Shown here: piece after piece, positions 14,879 to 22,002 of the stretch
Layout: every line of letters starts with the position of its first letter
How positions within the stretch are numbered: the first letter of the stretch is position 1
NCBI RefSeq assembly: GCF_000023465.1
Contig: NC_014041.1
Span: 2,858,001-2,922,000 of the forward strand
Direction: 5' to 3'
Length of the DNA: 64,000 bases
DNA from: Zunongwangia profunda SM-A87
GTDB taxonomy: Bacteria > Bacteroidota > Bacteroidia > Flavobacteriales > Flavobacteriaceae
Position numbers and translations under genes: made by a program
Notes under the pieces: generated by a model
The model's input: the letters and a program-made list of their open reading frames with translations, nothing else
What the model was told of the DNA's origin: nothing
Database searches by the model: none

Positions 14879-15691
14879 ATGAGTTTTTTATCAAATTTAA
14901 ATTTAGGAGGTACTTCTAATTCGTATCAGCCTCAAATTACCTCTTTTCTTGGAAATGCTGCCAGTCAATCACAAAATAAAGGTTTTGATTCCGGGGATGC
15001 CGCCAACATGGCTCTGGATGCTGCTGCTAGTGCTATTCCTTTCGGTGCAATGGCTAAAAAGCTTTTAGATAATCTTGGCTTGCAAAAAAATATAGATAAT
15101 GTCTTAAAGCATGGTCTTAGTTCGTGGGGTGCTTCTACAAGTCCAGAAGAAGCGGAGCAAGAAATGGCAAAAAATGTCGCTCCTTGGATAATCCAGAAAA
15201 CCGAGAACATTAACGCCCAAAATGCCGAGCAGACATTAAATGAGTTGGAAATAACGCTTGGGATGCACAAATATTTCTTTGAAAAATTGTTAAGGCATCA
15301 CTCCAAAGCGAAATCCACAAGAAAAGCCAATCAATGGTGGGTAAAGCAATTTACCCAACTTAGAAAAGATGTTATTGGTAAAATGGTAACCCAATTACGA
15401 GGTGCTGGCGTAGTGGTTAAAACTACAGCGATAACGGGTAAACCATCCGATTATAACATACCGGATATGACCGACGGTGACGGAATAATAAGTGATCATG
15501 ACGTTAATTCTTTGCCCCTTTCATTTATCCGTTATTCTTTGGATTTTTCAAAGATCAAGCAAATTGAAGTGGATAAGGAAACCGGGGAAATTACCGCTAA
15601 AAAATCAGGCTTTGGAAGCCTTATAGGTTTAGCCGGTTTAGGTTACGCAGCAAAAGAGTTTTTACCACAAATTGTAAAGGCAATTAAATAG
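14879..15691 (+). CDS. Candidate minor structural / membrane-associated virion protein
   Basis: 270 residues. The N-terminus is Gly/Ser/Ala/Asn-rich (FLSNLNLGGTSNSYQPQITS, later AANMALDAAASAIPFGAMA), the middle is helical and basic with many Trp (STRKANQWWVKQFTQLRKD), a DGDGIISDHD segment resembles a calcium-binding loop, and the C-terminus is a Gly-rich hydrophobic segment (GSLIGLAGLGYAAKEF). This pattern of flexible head, helical middle and membrane-friendly tail is seen in DNA-delivery or vertex proteins of small phages. Function is inferred from composition and position. Confidence 0.5.
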   Translation: MSFLSNLNLGGTSNSYQPQITSFLGNAASQSQNKGFDSGDAANMALDAAASAIPFGAMAKKLLDNLGLQKNIDNVLKHGLSSWGASTSPEEAEQEMAKNVAPWIIQKTENINAQNAEQTLNELEITLGMHKYFFEKLLRHHSKAKSTRKANQWWVKQFTQLRKDVIGKMVTQLRGAGVVVKTTAITGKPSDYNIPDMTDGDGIISDHDVNSLPLSFIRYSLDFSKIKQIEVDKETGEITAKKSGFGSLIGLAGLGYAAKEFLPQIVKAIK

Positions 15692-15728
15692 TAAATGTTA
15701 AAGAAATAAAACTTAGCAATTTAATATC

Positions 15729-15971
15729 ATGGCATATTCAAGACGAAAAAGAACGCCAAGAAGGCGAAGAACTTATAAACGAAGTCAAAGTAATAGTACT
15801 AGTTCCAAACGAATCGTTAATTCTGCTTTAAGAGCAAAGGGTAAAGGTTCGGTAACTCGAGTTTGGCGTCAATCAAGAAGCGCAGCCAGAGCCGGGAAAA
15901 TAGGTTTAGCGGTTTCTTTGGGTAACATAGCCAAAAGAAAGGCTGCTTACGCTTCACGAATGAAACGCTAA
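15729..15971 (+). CDS. Highly basic small protein, candidate virion DNA-condensing protein
   Basis: 80 residues containing 26 Arg/Lys and no Asp or Glu. It begins MAYSRRKRTPRRRRTYKR and has a short apolar patch (AGKIGLAVSLGNIA). Such composition is typical of proteins that neutralise packaged ssDNA, such as protein J of microviruses, or of capsid nucleoproteins. It lies among the structural genes, 38 bases after the 270-residue protein. The first three residues MAY are shared with the tiny membrane protein at 13552. Confidence 0.6.
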   Translation: MAYSRRKRTPRRRRTYKRSQSNSTSSKRIVNSALRAKGKGSVTRVWRQSRSAARAGKIGLAVSLGNIAKRKAAYASRMKR

Positions 15972-15977
15972 AAGCTT

Positions 15978-16301
15978 ATGAAGTATCAAAACAATCAAAA
16001 TCAAGGCGGTTTAATCGCTTTGATTTTATTGCTTTTAGTCTTGCTTTTCAGGGATAATTTACCGCAGGAAATAAAGAATTATTTCAAAAAGGATTGCTCT
16101 TGCGAAGATCAAAACGATATCATTTTTGATGTTCCTGATAATCCGGATTTAAAAGCGCATAATAAAGAAGTAGTTGTAAATCGGGAATTATACGAACGTG
16201 CTAACGATAAGGACGTTTTTAATGTTCCCGATTCTGTTATTAACCGTCAATTAATTGACGGTGGACTAGTAAAATTTAGTAAAAATGCAATTCTTAGTTA
16301 A
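15978..16301 (+). CDS. Single-pass membrane protein of the prophage
   Basis: 107 residues: polar N-terminus (MKYQNNQNQGG), one membrane helix (LIALILLLLVLLFRD, about 12-27), then a soluble acidic domain with CSCED. It begins 7 bases after the basic protein and overlaps the next gene by 17 bases. The helix ends in LVLLFRD, matching VVVVLFRD at the same place in the next protein. Likely a virion-membrane protein. Confidence 0.6.
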   Translation: MKYQNNQNQGGLIALILLLLVLLFRDNLPQEIKNYFKKDCSCEDQNDIIFDVPDNPDLKAHNKEVVVNRELYERANDKDVFNVPDSVINRQLIDGGLVKFSKNAILS

Positions 16302-16719
16302 AAATATTGGCGTTGTTCTGGTGGTCGTTGTAGTCCTTTTTAGAGATACAATATTCGGAACTAAAGATTATGGAAGCCGTGGAGATTTGGACAAAGAAAA
16401 ATCTGACTACGGGTCGACTATTTCAGACTTGCAAGCCGAAGCCATAGCCGAGCAATTATTTAATATAATGGTTTCTTGGTTTAGGTCAGATTATGACGAC
16501 TTATTACCAATATGGAAGCGAATTAAAAATGATGCGGATTACAATAAGGTTTATAACGCTTTCAAAAAGCGCCAATATTCGGTAACATGGAAAAACGGGG
16601 GCGACCCTTTGACTTCTGATAAATATGATTTAACCAGTTGGTTAAATTATGAAACAAGCGAAGAGACAAGGGTTAAGCTAACATCTGCTAACCCTAATGT
16701 AACCATCTGGAAAAAGTAA
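16285..16719 (+). CDS. Single-pass membrane protein of the prophage, related to its neighbour at the helix end
   Basis: 144 residues: N-terminal membrane helix (VKNIGVVLVVVVVLFRD, 5-21) and a soluble domain of about 115 residues rich in Asp and aromatic residues. The helix-terminal LFRD is shared with the upstream protein. Overlaps the previous gene by 17 bases and is followed after one base by the next ATG. Family not recognised. Confidence 0.6.
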   Translation: MQFLVKNIGVVLVVVVVLFRDTIFGTKDYGSRGDLDKEKSDYGSTISDLQAEAIAEQLFNIMVSWFRSDYDDLLPIWKRIKNDADYNKVYNAFKKRQYSVTWKNGGDPLTSDKYDLTSWLNYETSEETRVKLTSANPNVTIWKK

Positions 16720-16720
16720 A

Positions 16721-16957
16721 ATGAAAGGAGCATTTAAACTAATTGGTATAATCCTGCTATTGCCTATTGCATTGGGTGTAATTGTGTTGCTATTGGCTTT
16801 TATAGTCGCACTCAGCCCGGCAATAACGATTTGTTTTGTATCCTATCAAATCAAAGAATATTTGATTTATCGAAAAAGTTGCAATTCAAAATTAAATGAA
16901 AAAAAAGCATTGAAACGAACATCAATTTTCGACCACTTAAGAAATGAGAATACTTGA
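16721..16957 (+). CDS. Small membrane protein of the prophage
   Basis: 78 residues with a long hydrophobic N-terminal region (about 5-45: LIGIILLLPIALGVIVLLLA, then FIVALSPAITICFVSYQI) sufficient for one or two helices, then a basic tail (YRKSCNSKLNEKKALKRTS). It overlaps the peptidase gene by 14 bases. Could assist lysis or belong to the virion membrane. Confidence 0.6.
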   Translation: MKGAFKLIGIILLLPIALGVIVLLLAFIVALSPAITICFVSYQIKEYLIYRKSCNSKLNEKKALKRTSIFDHLRNENT

Positions 16958-17378
16958 TATACATGAATTTAGAGAGTGTGACCGTCACGGATGCGGTTAC
17001 TTCGGTGCGCCCCGTGGCAATCATAAACACGAAGGCGTTGATTTAGTTGCCAATCCGGGTGATTATGTTTACAGCCCTTTCTCCGGTACGATAACAAAAC
17101 ATGGTTATTGCTACGGGGATACTACAAAATATAGGTATATAGAAATTACGGGTTCAAAGGAAATTGTACGTATTCTTTATGCTGAATTGGATGACGCTTT
17201 TGACATTGGCGACAAAATCCCGCAAGGGCAATTTGTTGGTATTGCTCAGGATATTGCAGCCCGTTATCCGGGTATCACTCCACACGTACACGTTGAAAAA
17301 TATAAGGTTTCAGACACGTATAGAAAGAATCCAATAGACCCAACCGAAGATTTAAAAAAAAAGGAATTAGAGGTTTAA
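16944..17378 (+). CDS. M23-family (LytM-type) peptidoglycan endopeptidase of the prophage
   Basis: 144 residues, a single M23 domain with no signal peptide. Zinc ligands are His29 and Asp33 in HKHEGVDL, and HVH at 114-116 with His116 as third ligand and His114 as catalytic base. The family cuts peptide cross-links of peptidoglycan. In this context it either opens the wall during entry as a virion enzyme or lyses the host at the end of infection; the small membrane proteins on both sides and the holin-like gene downstream favour lysis. Lack of a signal peptide means export would depend on a holin or on virion delivery. Confidence 0.85.
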   Translation: MRILDIHEFRECDRHGCGYFGAPRGNHKHEGVDLVANPGDYVYSPFSGTITKHGYCYGDTTKYRYIEITGSKEIVRILYAELDDAFDIGDKIPQGQFVGIAQDIAARYPGITPHVHVEKYKVSDTYRKNPIDPTEDLKKKELEV

Positions 17379-17430
17379 CTTACGTTTTGCCCTTTTTGCT
17401 TTTAGCCCTAATCCCATTATTAAAAAGAAA

Positions 17431-17643
17431 ATGGCGGACTTAAAATATTACGCCCTTAGTGCTTTTACACTATGGCAAGAACAAATTATTGGCACTAAGC
17501 CCTTATTAAATGTTATCATTTCACTACTTACGATAGTGCTATTGATTTTAAAAATAACAGCAAATGTTCGACATAATAAAAACGGCTTTAGGTTCGGTCT
17601 TTGGCGGAAAAACTCCACAGGGAGAAAGCCAGATATTAAATAG
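17431..17643 (+). CDS. Small membrane protein of the prophage lysis region
   Basis: 70 residues with one strong membrane helix (LLNVIISLLTIVLLILKI, about 25-43) and a basic C-terminus. Its 3' end overlaps the start of the holin-like gene by 80 bases in another frame, an unusually long overlap that suggests compaction or that translation begins later. Function unknown. Confidence 0.45.
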   Translation: MADLKYYALSAFTLWQEQIIGTKPLLNVIISLLTIVLLILKITANVRHNKNGFRFGLWRKNSTGRKPDIK

Positions 17644-17998
17644 TTTAACCGAGCTTTTAAAAGGGCAGAAACAAAAACAACGTGATTTTGAATTAGCCTT
17701 AGAAAAAGAGTTTCAAAAAAGACTAGATAAAGAAATAGAGGATAGGCAGAGTGCTAGAGAAATGCAAAGCGAAGCTTTAAGGCAAAGTGATCTGTTTTCA
17801 AAAAGATTTCTCTATTACTTAAGTGCCGGAATAATGCTAGGTGCTTTAATTGCCAATTTAGCCCCCTTATTTGTTGTTATCCCCGAAGAAAGCCAAGTGA
17901 TAGTAAATAAGTCTATGGACTTCTTCAATTATGTTGTTGCCGGGGGTATAATCAGCTTTTTTTATGGAACAAAAGTAAATAATAGAAAGAATGCTTAA
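17564..17998 (+). CDS. 3TM-holin-like protein of the prophage
   Basis: 144 residues: a soluble helical front half with heptads (LLKGQKQKQRDFELALEKEF...) then two membrane segments (about 86-106, YYLSAGIMLGALIANLAPLF, and 121-138, YVVAGGIISFFYG). This layout matches the phage '3TM holin / GTA release' family, in which a coiled-coil front precedes membrane helices. Placed 185 bases after the M23 peptidase, it would let the enzyme reach the wall. The next small gene overlaps its end. Confidence 0.6.
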   Translation: MFDIIKTALGSVFGGKTPQGESQILNSLTELLKGQKQKQRDFELALEKEFQKRLDKEIEDRQSAREMQSEALRQSDLFSKRFLYYLSAGIMLGALIANLAPLFVVIPEESQVIVNKSMDFFNYVVAGGIISFFYGTKVNNRKNA

Positions 17999-18116
17999 GA
18001 GCGATTTACAAAAGCCCAAAGAAATACAATACATCGATTTGGGCGGTGCAATATTAAGTTTAATCGTCGCCATATGGACGATTTACCAAGTTTGGAAAAA
18101 CTCAAAAGAAGATTAG
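17991..18116 (+). CDS. 41-residue single-pass membrane protein of the lysis region
   Basis: The ATG overlaps the last codons of the holin-like gene (8 bases). A short polar start (MLKSDLQKPKEIQYIDLGG), one membrane helix (AILSLIVAIWTIYQVW) and a charged end. Four bases separate its stop from the next ATG. Possibly a holin accessory or spanin-like peptide. Confidence 0.5.
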   Translation: MLKSDLQKPKEIQYIDLGGAILSLIVAIWTIYQVWKNSKED

Positions 18117-18119
18117 AAC

Positions 18120-18803
18120 ATGAGTTATTTAGGATATAATTCGAGGCCTAAAGTAAAGCCTCCTAAAATTAGTATAAAGTTAAATGATAATTTAACTATT
18201 GATACTACTACCGATAGACTTGTTTTACATGGGGACGGTTTTAACTTTCAAGCGGCTCAAAATCAATTGGAAGGTTTGCCTGTTCTCGACAATATAGTTT
18301 TAAAAGGTTATAATTTTAAAACTATAGATGAAGCGCAACTTAGACTGGATGAAATTAGGTTTGGACAAAGTCATGATAATTTAATAGTCAATAACTTGAC
18401 TGATCTTGCCAATGGATATCAATTATTGTCTGTTCATAATTGGAGTACGCTTGATAATTCTTTTTTTCGCTCTGATAAAAGCATAATTGAATTTTATGAT
18501 TTAATAGGCTCTATAACAACTCTTGAAAATTATTGCTTTCATAATTCTGATAATCTAGAGGTTTTATCGACTCCTTCTTTGACTTCTGTTCAACCCGTTC
18601 CTTTTGTTGGCGATAAAGCTAATTTTAGATTGTGGGAATGTCCTAAGCTTCTTAACTGGCCTGACAATTTTTATTGGCAATATTTTCCCGTAGGGTTTAA
18701 TTTAAAGGTTAATAGAAAACTCGAGAACTGGAATGGTTTAGGTTTTCATCCTGAAATACAAAGGGCAATGGATGAAAGAAACGCAAACGTAGAATTTGTT
18801 TAA
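18120..18803 (+). CDS. Leucine-rich-repeat-like prophage protein, candidate host-recognition protein
   Basis: 227 residues, no signal peptide or membrane segment. The middle consists of irregular 20-25-residue units of the BspA/LRR_5 flavour (LDNIVLKGYNFKTIDE; YQLLSVHNWSTLDNSFF; SIIEFYDLIGSITTLENYCF; NLEVLSTPSLTSVQ). Such solenoids bind surface ligands. Its position at the end of the structural/lysis operon, followed by another small beta-rich protein, would suit a spike or receptor-binding protein. Inference from repeat texture and position. Confidence 0.5.
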   Translation: MSYLGYNSRPKVKPPKISIKLNDNLTIDTTTDRLVLHGDGFNFQAAQNQLEGLPVLDNIVLKGYNFKTIDEAQLRLDEIRFGQSHDNLIVNNLTDLANGYQLLSVHNWSTLDNSFFRSDKSIIEFYDLIGSITTLENYCFHNSDNLEVLSTPSLTSVQPVPFVGDKANFRLWECPKLLNWPDNFYWQYFPVGFNLKVNRKLENWNGLGFHPEIQRAMDERNANVEFV

Positions 18804-18812
18804 ACATAAAAT

Positions 18813-19145
18813 ATGCATTATACATTAGATAGCGAAGAACATGTAAAGGCATGTTTAACAGAACAATATCCCCATTATCAAGTCACTTCAAAACCCGTTA
18901 TTTTTGCGGGTCAGGATTTACACAAGTTACAACAAGAAAACAATCAATATTTTTTTGGTGTTCTTACTGTTTCTGAAGCTGTTATAGCTGAATTAACTTA
19001 TAATGGACAGCCCGTTATAACTATTGAGTCTGGCAGTCAGGCTATAATTGATTTTACACAAGCTGTCTTTAAGGATTCCTCAGGAAGTGAAATTGATCCC
19101 AAAGGATTGTTCAGAGGTTTTCAAATCACATTACAAACACCATAA
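18813..19145 (+). CDS. Small strand-rich prophage protein
   Basis: 110 residues, soluble, strand-rich (QYFFGVLTVSEAVIAELTY, VITIESGSQAIIDFTQAVF), resembling a small carbohydrate-binding or spike-cap domain. It starts 9 bases after the LRR-like protein and ends 10 bases before the next ATG. Family not recognised. Confidence 0.5.
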   Translation: MHYTLDSEEHVKACLTEQYPHYQVTSKPVIFAGQDLHKLQQENNQYFFGVLTVSEAVIAELTYNGQPVITIESGSQAIIDFTQAVFKDSSGSEIDPKGLFRGFQITLQTP

Positions 19146-19155
19146 ATCAAATAAA

Positions 19156-19650
19156 ATGAAAAAATTAATAACTGTTTTCATGTTGCTTGCCAGCATCACC
19201 TTTTCTTACAGTCAGGACTATTCCGAAGTAAAAAAAATAGACGAAAAAGCAGTAATAACCAATCATAAGGAAATACCTAAGATTGTAAATAATTTTATAG
19301 ATGCTTGCAGGTATTACGGTGTCGACTATCAGGAGAAAGTTAGAAACCTTAAAGCTATTCGCCTCGTTACTTCTGACCGGAACTTTTTAGCCGGAGAATC
19401 TAACGGGGTAATAAGTATAAATAGCGAATTAGCGAACTTTCCGAACCTTTTAAAAATAATCGTCAATAGGCGATTAGGTATATATTTTGGTTTAAAGGAT
19501 TCCGATAAGTTCCCGGACGTTATGAGTACCAAATGGAATATAAATCCCAAAAGTGAATATTACGCCTATAACAATTTAGAACGGGGTTTTATGCTCAAAC
19601 ACTTCTATAAGGCACTAGCCGAAAAGAACCCCTTAGAAAAACAGATATAA
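19156..19650 (+). CDS. Secreted protein of unknown function at the end of the late operon
   Basis: 164 residues from the ATG at 19156; a longer reading from 19048 is unlikely because it would overlap the previous gene and lack the signal at its start. A Sec signal peptide (MKKLITVFMLLASITFSYS, cleavage near SYSQ) is followed by a soluble domain with no recognised motif. Export of a phage product suggests a role at the cell envelope, such as superinfection exclusion or lysis. A strong terminator follows directly. Confidence 0.6.
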   Translation: MKKLITVFMLLASITFSYSQDYSEVKKIDEKAVITNHKEIPKIVNNFIDACRYYGVDYQEKVRNLKAIRLVTSDRNFLAGESNGVISINSELANFPNLLKIIVNRRLGIYFGLKDSDKFPDVMSTKWNINPKSEYYAYNNLERGFMLKHFYKALAEKNPLEKQI

Positions 19651-19651
19651 G

Positions 19652-19679
19652 AAAAGCCCCAAATTAGGGGCTTTTTTTT
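19652..19679 (+). terminator. Terminator of the late operon
   Basis: AAAAGCCCC AAATT AGGGGCTTTT-type stem followed by a run of T; similar in sequence to the terminator at 14549. Confidence 0.9.
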
Positions 19680-19743
19680 ATGGATATAATCAAAAGAATG
19701 ACAGCTATAAAAATCATTACACTAAGTACAATTTGTTCTAAAT

Positions 19744-19956
19744 TCATAGTCTACTGGAGTTGACTTTTTTAATTATATAATTTAATTGTCTGACCTGGTC
19801 GGACAATCTTTCTATATATTTTTCTTTGCATTCCTCTCTGCAAACGAAATGTTTTTCTGGAAAATCATAATAAGCATGAGTTTTTAAAACATCTACTTTT
19901 AATAAAAACTTATGTAATCTCTTTTTTCTACATATAATACAAGTTGATCTTTTCAT
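19744..19956 (-). CDS. Small zinc-binding prophage protein
   Basis: 70 residues with CIICRKKRLHKF and FVCREECKEKY, two Cys pairs that would bind one zinc, then a basic helical tail. Last gene of the leftward cluster. The leader contains AAAATGATAAC directly before the start, shared with other genes of the cluster. Such small treble-clef proteins often regulate or inhibit host enzymes, but nothing more can be said. Confidence 0.55.
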   Translation of the reverse strand: MKRSTCIICRKKRLHKFLLKVDVLKTHAYYDFPEKHFVCREECKEKYIERLSDQVRQLNYIIKKVNSSRL

Positions 19957-20031
19957 TTTGTTATCATTTTAAAGTTTTTACAGCTCCGGAACCGGAGAGA
20001 TCCGCACTTTATCCGGAAAAAAATGTTATCA

Positions 20032-20295
20032 TTAATAAAACTCGCTGTCATCTTCATCATCTCCCAAAACATCTAAATTCCATTTAATTTGCTTGTAGGT
20101 TTCTTTATGCTGTTTTAGTTGTCTGCGAAGCTCTACATTCTCTTTTAATCGCTTTTCTGCTGTCTCCATCATTTCGGCAAAACCTTCAATCATTCTAATA
20201 ACCGTTTTGCTGTCGGTTTTCTCATTAAATAAAGTTTTAGCCTTTTCTAGTTCTTCCTCTTGGTTTTCCGTTAGTTTCCGAATAAGTATAGCCAT
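20032..20295 (-). CDS. Small helical prophage protein
   Basis: 87 residues. MAILIRKLTENQEEELEKAK followed by NEKTDSKTVIRMIEGFAEM recalls a ribbon-helix-helix regulator; the rest is a coiled coil (ENVELRRQLKQHKETYKQ) with an acidic tail (DDEDDSEF). It starts 2 bases from the stop of its upstream neighbour, so it is in the same leftward operon. Confidence 0.55.
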   Translation of the reverse strand: MAILIRKLTENQEEELEKAKTLFNEKTDSKTVIRMIEGFAEMMETAEKRLKENVELRRQLKQHKETYKQIKWNLDVLGDDEDDSEFY

Positions 20296-20297
20296 AA

Positions 20298-20714
20298 CTA
20301 AAGGATTTGCATTTTTATATCTCCTTCAACATTGGATATTTTAGCCTTTTTGTTCCGATTTTGTATCACGTATAAATCAGCCCCATTAACTCCCATGATT
20401 AAGCTTTTTGCATCCTTAACGGCTTCCTGTATAGTATCATACTTTTTATCAAAAAAAAGCGCCTTACATTGGATTTTAAAATAATTCCCGTGTTGCTCTT
20501 TTAAGTAAATCCGGGGAAATTCACCTTTGTAATGCTCAACGAAAATCTTTTCTTGCGATTGTGGATTTAACCAAATTTCATCTATCCTAAAAGGATGCTT
20601 TCTTTGAGAGAAACAAATAAAATTCTCTCGACCATTTAATTTATTTTCCCGCTTCAATAGTTTAAGGCTTTCAGCATACCAAGCCGAATTTACCCCAATG
20701 TTGTAATTTTCCAT
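20298..20714 (-). CDS. Prophage protein of unknown function
   Basis: 138 residues, soluble, basic; mixed strands and helices (ENFICFSQRKHPFRIDEIWL; KIFVEHYKGEFPRIYLKEQ). Its start overlaps the end of the next upstream gene by 25 bases. No family recognised. Confidence 0.55.
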   Translation of the reverse strand: MENYNIGVNSAWYAESLKLLKRENKLNGRENFICFSQRKHPFRIDEIWLNPQSQEKIFVEHYKGEFPRIYLKEQHGNYFKIQCKALFFDKKYDTIQEAVKDAKSLIMGVNGADLYVIQNRNKKAKISNVEGDIKMQIL

Positions 20715-20872
20715 AAGTTTTGATTGTGTTGGTTTTGTTGATGCGCTGTAATTATAGCCGTTTGGGCTTTAATTTCCTCGTTTAGCTTCTTAATGGTGTT
20801 CGGTTGCTTTGCAAACTTTTTCCGAAGCTTACGAAGCCTTAAAACCTCTTTCTTTCTTTTATTAATTCTCAT
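20690..20872 (-). CDS. Small basic coiled-coil prophage protein
   Basis: 60 residues with a very basic first half (MRINKRKKEVLRLRKLRKK) and a helical second half. Three bases separate its start from the stop of the HTH gene. Could be a nucleic-acid-binding accessory; function unknown. Confidence 0.45.
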   Translation of the reverse strand: MRINKRKKEVLRLRKLRKKFAKQPNTIKKLNEEIKAQTAIITAHQQNQHNQNLWKITTLG

Positions 20873-20875
20873 AAT

Positions 20876-21151
20876 TTAAAATCTTGGGTTTTCTCTAGCG
20901 TATTTTCCTGCTTTAATTATGCTTTCAACTGCTTTGATGTATTTTTCATTAAATATTTCATCAAATGTTAATCCGGTGTATAAATGAATTTTCGCAATAG
21001 TTGAGCCTGAATAGTCTTTTTGCTTCTGGGCGACTATATCGTCAATTACTGATTTTGATATATCACTATCCAGAGCAATTTGTCTAATGCTTTTTCCCTG
21101 TCCTTTTTTAAGGACAGCATGCGCAACTTTAGTAATGTTCAATAGTTTCAT
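20876..21151 (-). CDS. HTH protein heading the leftward cluster, candidate phage repressor
   Basis: 91 residues. Residues 8-60 contain a helix-turn-helix of the homeodomain-like/XRE type (GKSIRQIALDSDISKSVIDD, then STIAKIHLYTGLTFDEIF). It is the first gene of the only leftward operon of the prophage and faces the replication/SSB genes across the hairpin region, the classical place for a lysogeny repressor. Two copies of the AAATGATAAC motif lie directly upstream (21158 and 21211). Confidence 0.55.
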   Translation of the reverse strand: MKLLNITKVAHAVLKKGQGKSIRQIALDSDISKSVIDDIVAQKQKDYSGSTIAKIHLYTGLTFDEIFNEKYIKAVESIIKAGKYARENPRF

Positions 21152-22002
21152 AATCTGTTATCATTTAGGTTAAAATTCCCAGGGAAATTCCAGGAAAAAA
21201 GATTGTTTTTGTTATCATTTTTGAAATTCCGGGCTTACTTGGCAATCCGGTTTAAGCCTTATTTCATTTCTTTTTGTTGGCTGCAACCAGAAAAAGGAAA
21301 ACCCTAAATTTTCCTTTTTGCTGTTTCAAAATGTAAAGAACTCTTACTTACTCGTGTAAACTCGGAATCGCCTATTTCTACAACCGTTAAAAATTATTAT
21401 CTCGATAAGTAGCGTATAACTATGCGGGCTTAGAAAAATAGCGGTAGCGTTAATTTTTCTTTGCCTGCGGAGTTTATGCCGCGTACGTTTCGAGATAATA
21501 ATTTAGGTTTGTGAAAGAAATAGACGATTGCAAGAGAGTTTGCACGGGTATGTGCTAGAGTTCTCAGTTTGAAAAAAGCAAAAGAACATGCCCCGGATTT
21601 TTCCTTTTCTGGTTGTAGCTTCCCGAAGGGCAACAAAAAATAAATACTTCCATCATTGGTGGCCGTGAAGTATGAACGGCTAGCAATGCCCCCCGAAAGG
21701 GATAAATATAGGGTCGAGTAGGGTAGCAGCGTTCCCTTAATAACATACGCTGCTAAGTTTCACTTGTGCAACCTTTTTAATACTTAATGACTGAAAACCA
21801 ACCAACTAGCAAAAAACCATTATTTCGGAAAATCAAACGCATTAACTTATTGATAATCAATATATTAGCGAAATACCTAAACAAAAGGTTAAACAAAGTG
21901 CATATAACTAACTGTATTACAATATTTTAAACACTTTTTAAAAGATTTTCTTTCGTTTAAGTCTAAAAAATTTATTTTTGATATTTAAAATTACATTTTT
22001 CT
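21152..22002. other. Non-coding regulatory/origin region of the prophage
   Basis: 850 bases between divergent operons. Holds two AAATGATAAC motifs, the giant hairpin (21280-21619) and smaller hairpins: ATACTTC (21644-21650) / GAAGTAT (21667-21673) and TAGCAGCG (21724-21731) / CGCTGCTA (21748-21755). GC content is higher inside the structures than around them. The rest (21780-22002) is AT-rich promoter-like sequence. Short minus-strand open frames here are side effects of the palindrome. Confidence 0.65.
21280..21619. repeat. Giant imperfect hairpin, candidate replication origin or packaging signal
   Basis: The arms pair from the outside in: GCTGCAACCAG (21280-21290) with CTGGTTGTAGC (21609-21619); AAAGAACTCT (around 21336) with AGAGTTCTC (around 21558); TGTAAACTC with GAGTTTGCA; ATCGCCTATTTCT with AGAAATAGACGAT; a perfect 13-bp ATTATTATCTCGA (21393-21405) with TCGAGATAATAAT (21490-21502); GCGGGC with GCCTGC; AGAAAAAT with ATTTTTCT at the tip around AGCGGTAGCGTTA. 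About 340 nt in all. In ssDNA phages, structures of this kind serve as origins or morphogenetic signals. Confidence 0.8.

Larger units (their letters stand above)
19960..21220 (-). promoter_or_regulatory. Repeated AAATGATAAC motif in leaders of the leftward cluster
   Basis: GTTATCATT(T/A) on the plus strand occurs at 19960-19969, 20025-20034, 21158-21167 and 21211-21220, in each case next to a gene start or end of the leftward cluster. It may be an operator for the 91-residue HTH protein or a translation-control box. A palindrome CTCCGGAACCGGAG lies at 19984-19997 between two of the copies. Confidence 0.4.

Noticed and set aside
21430..21746. Two minus-strand open frames in the hairpin region
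   Set aside because: They arise from the palindrome, have no start context and no protein-like composition.
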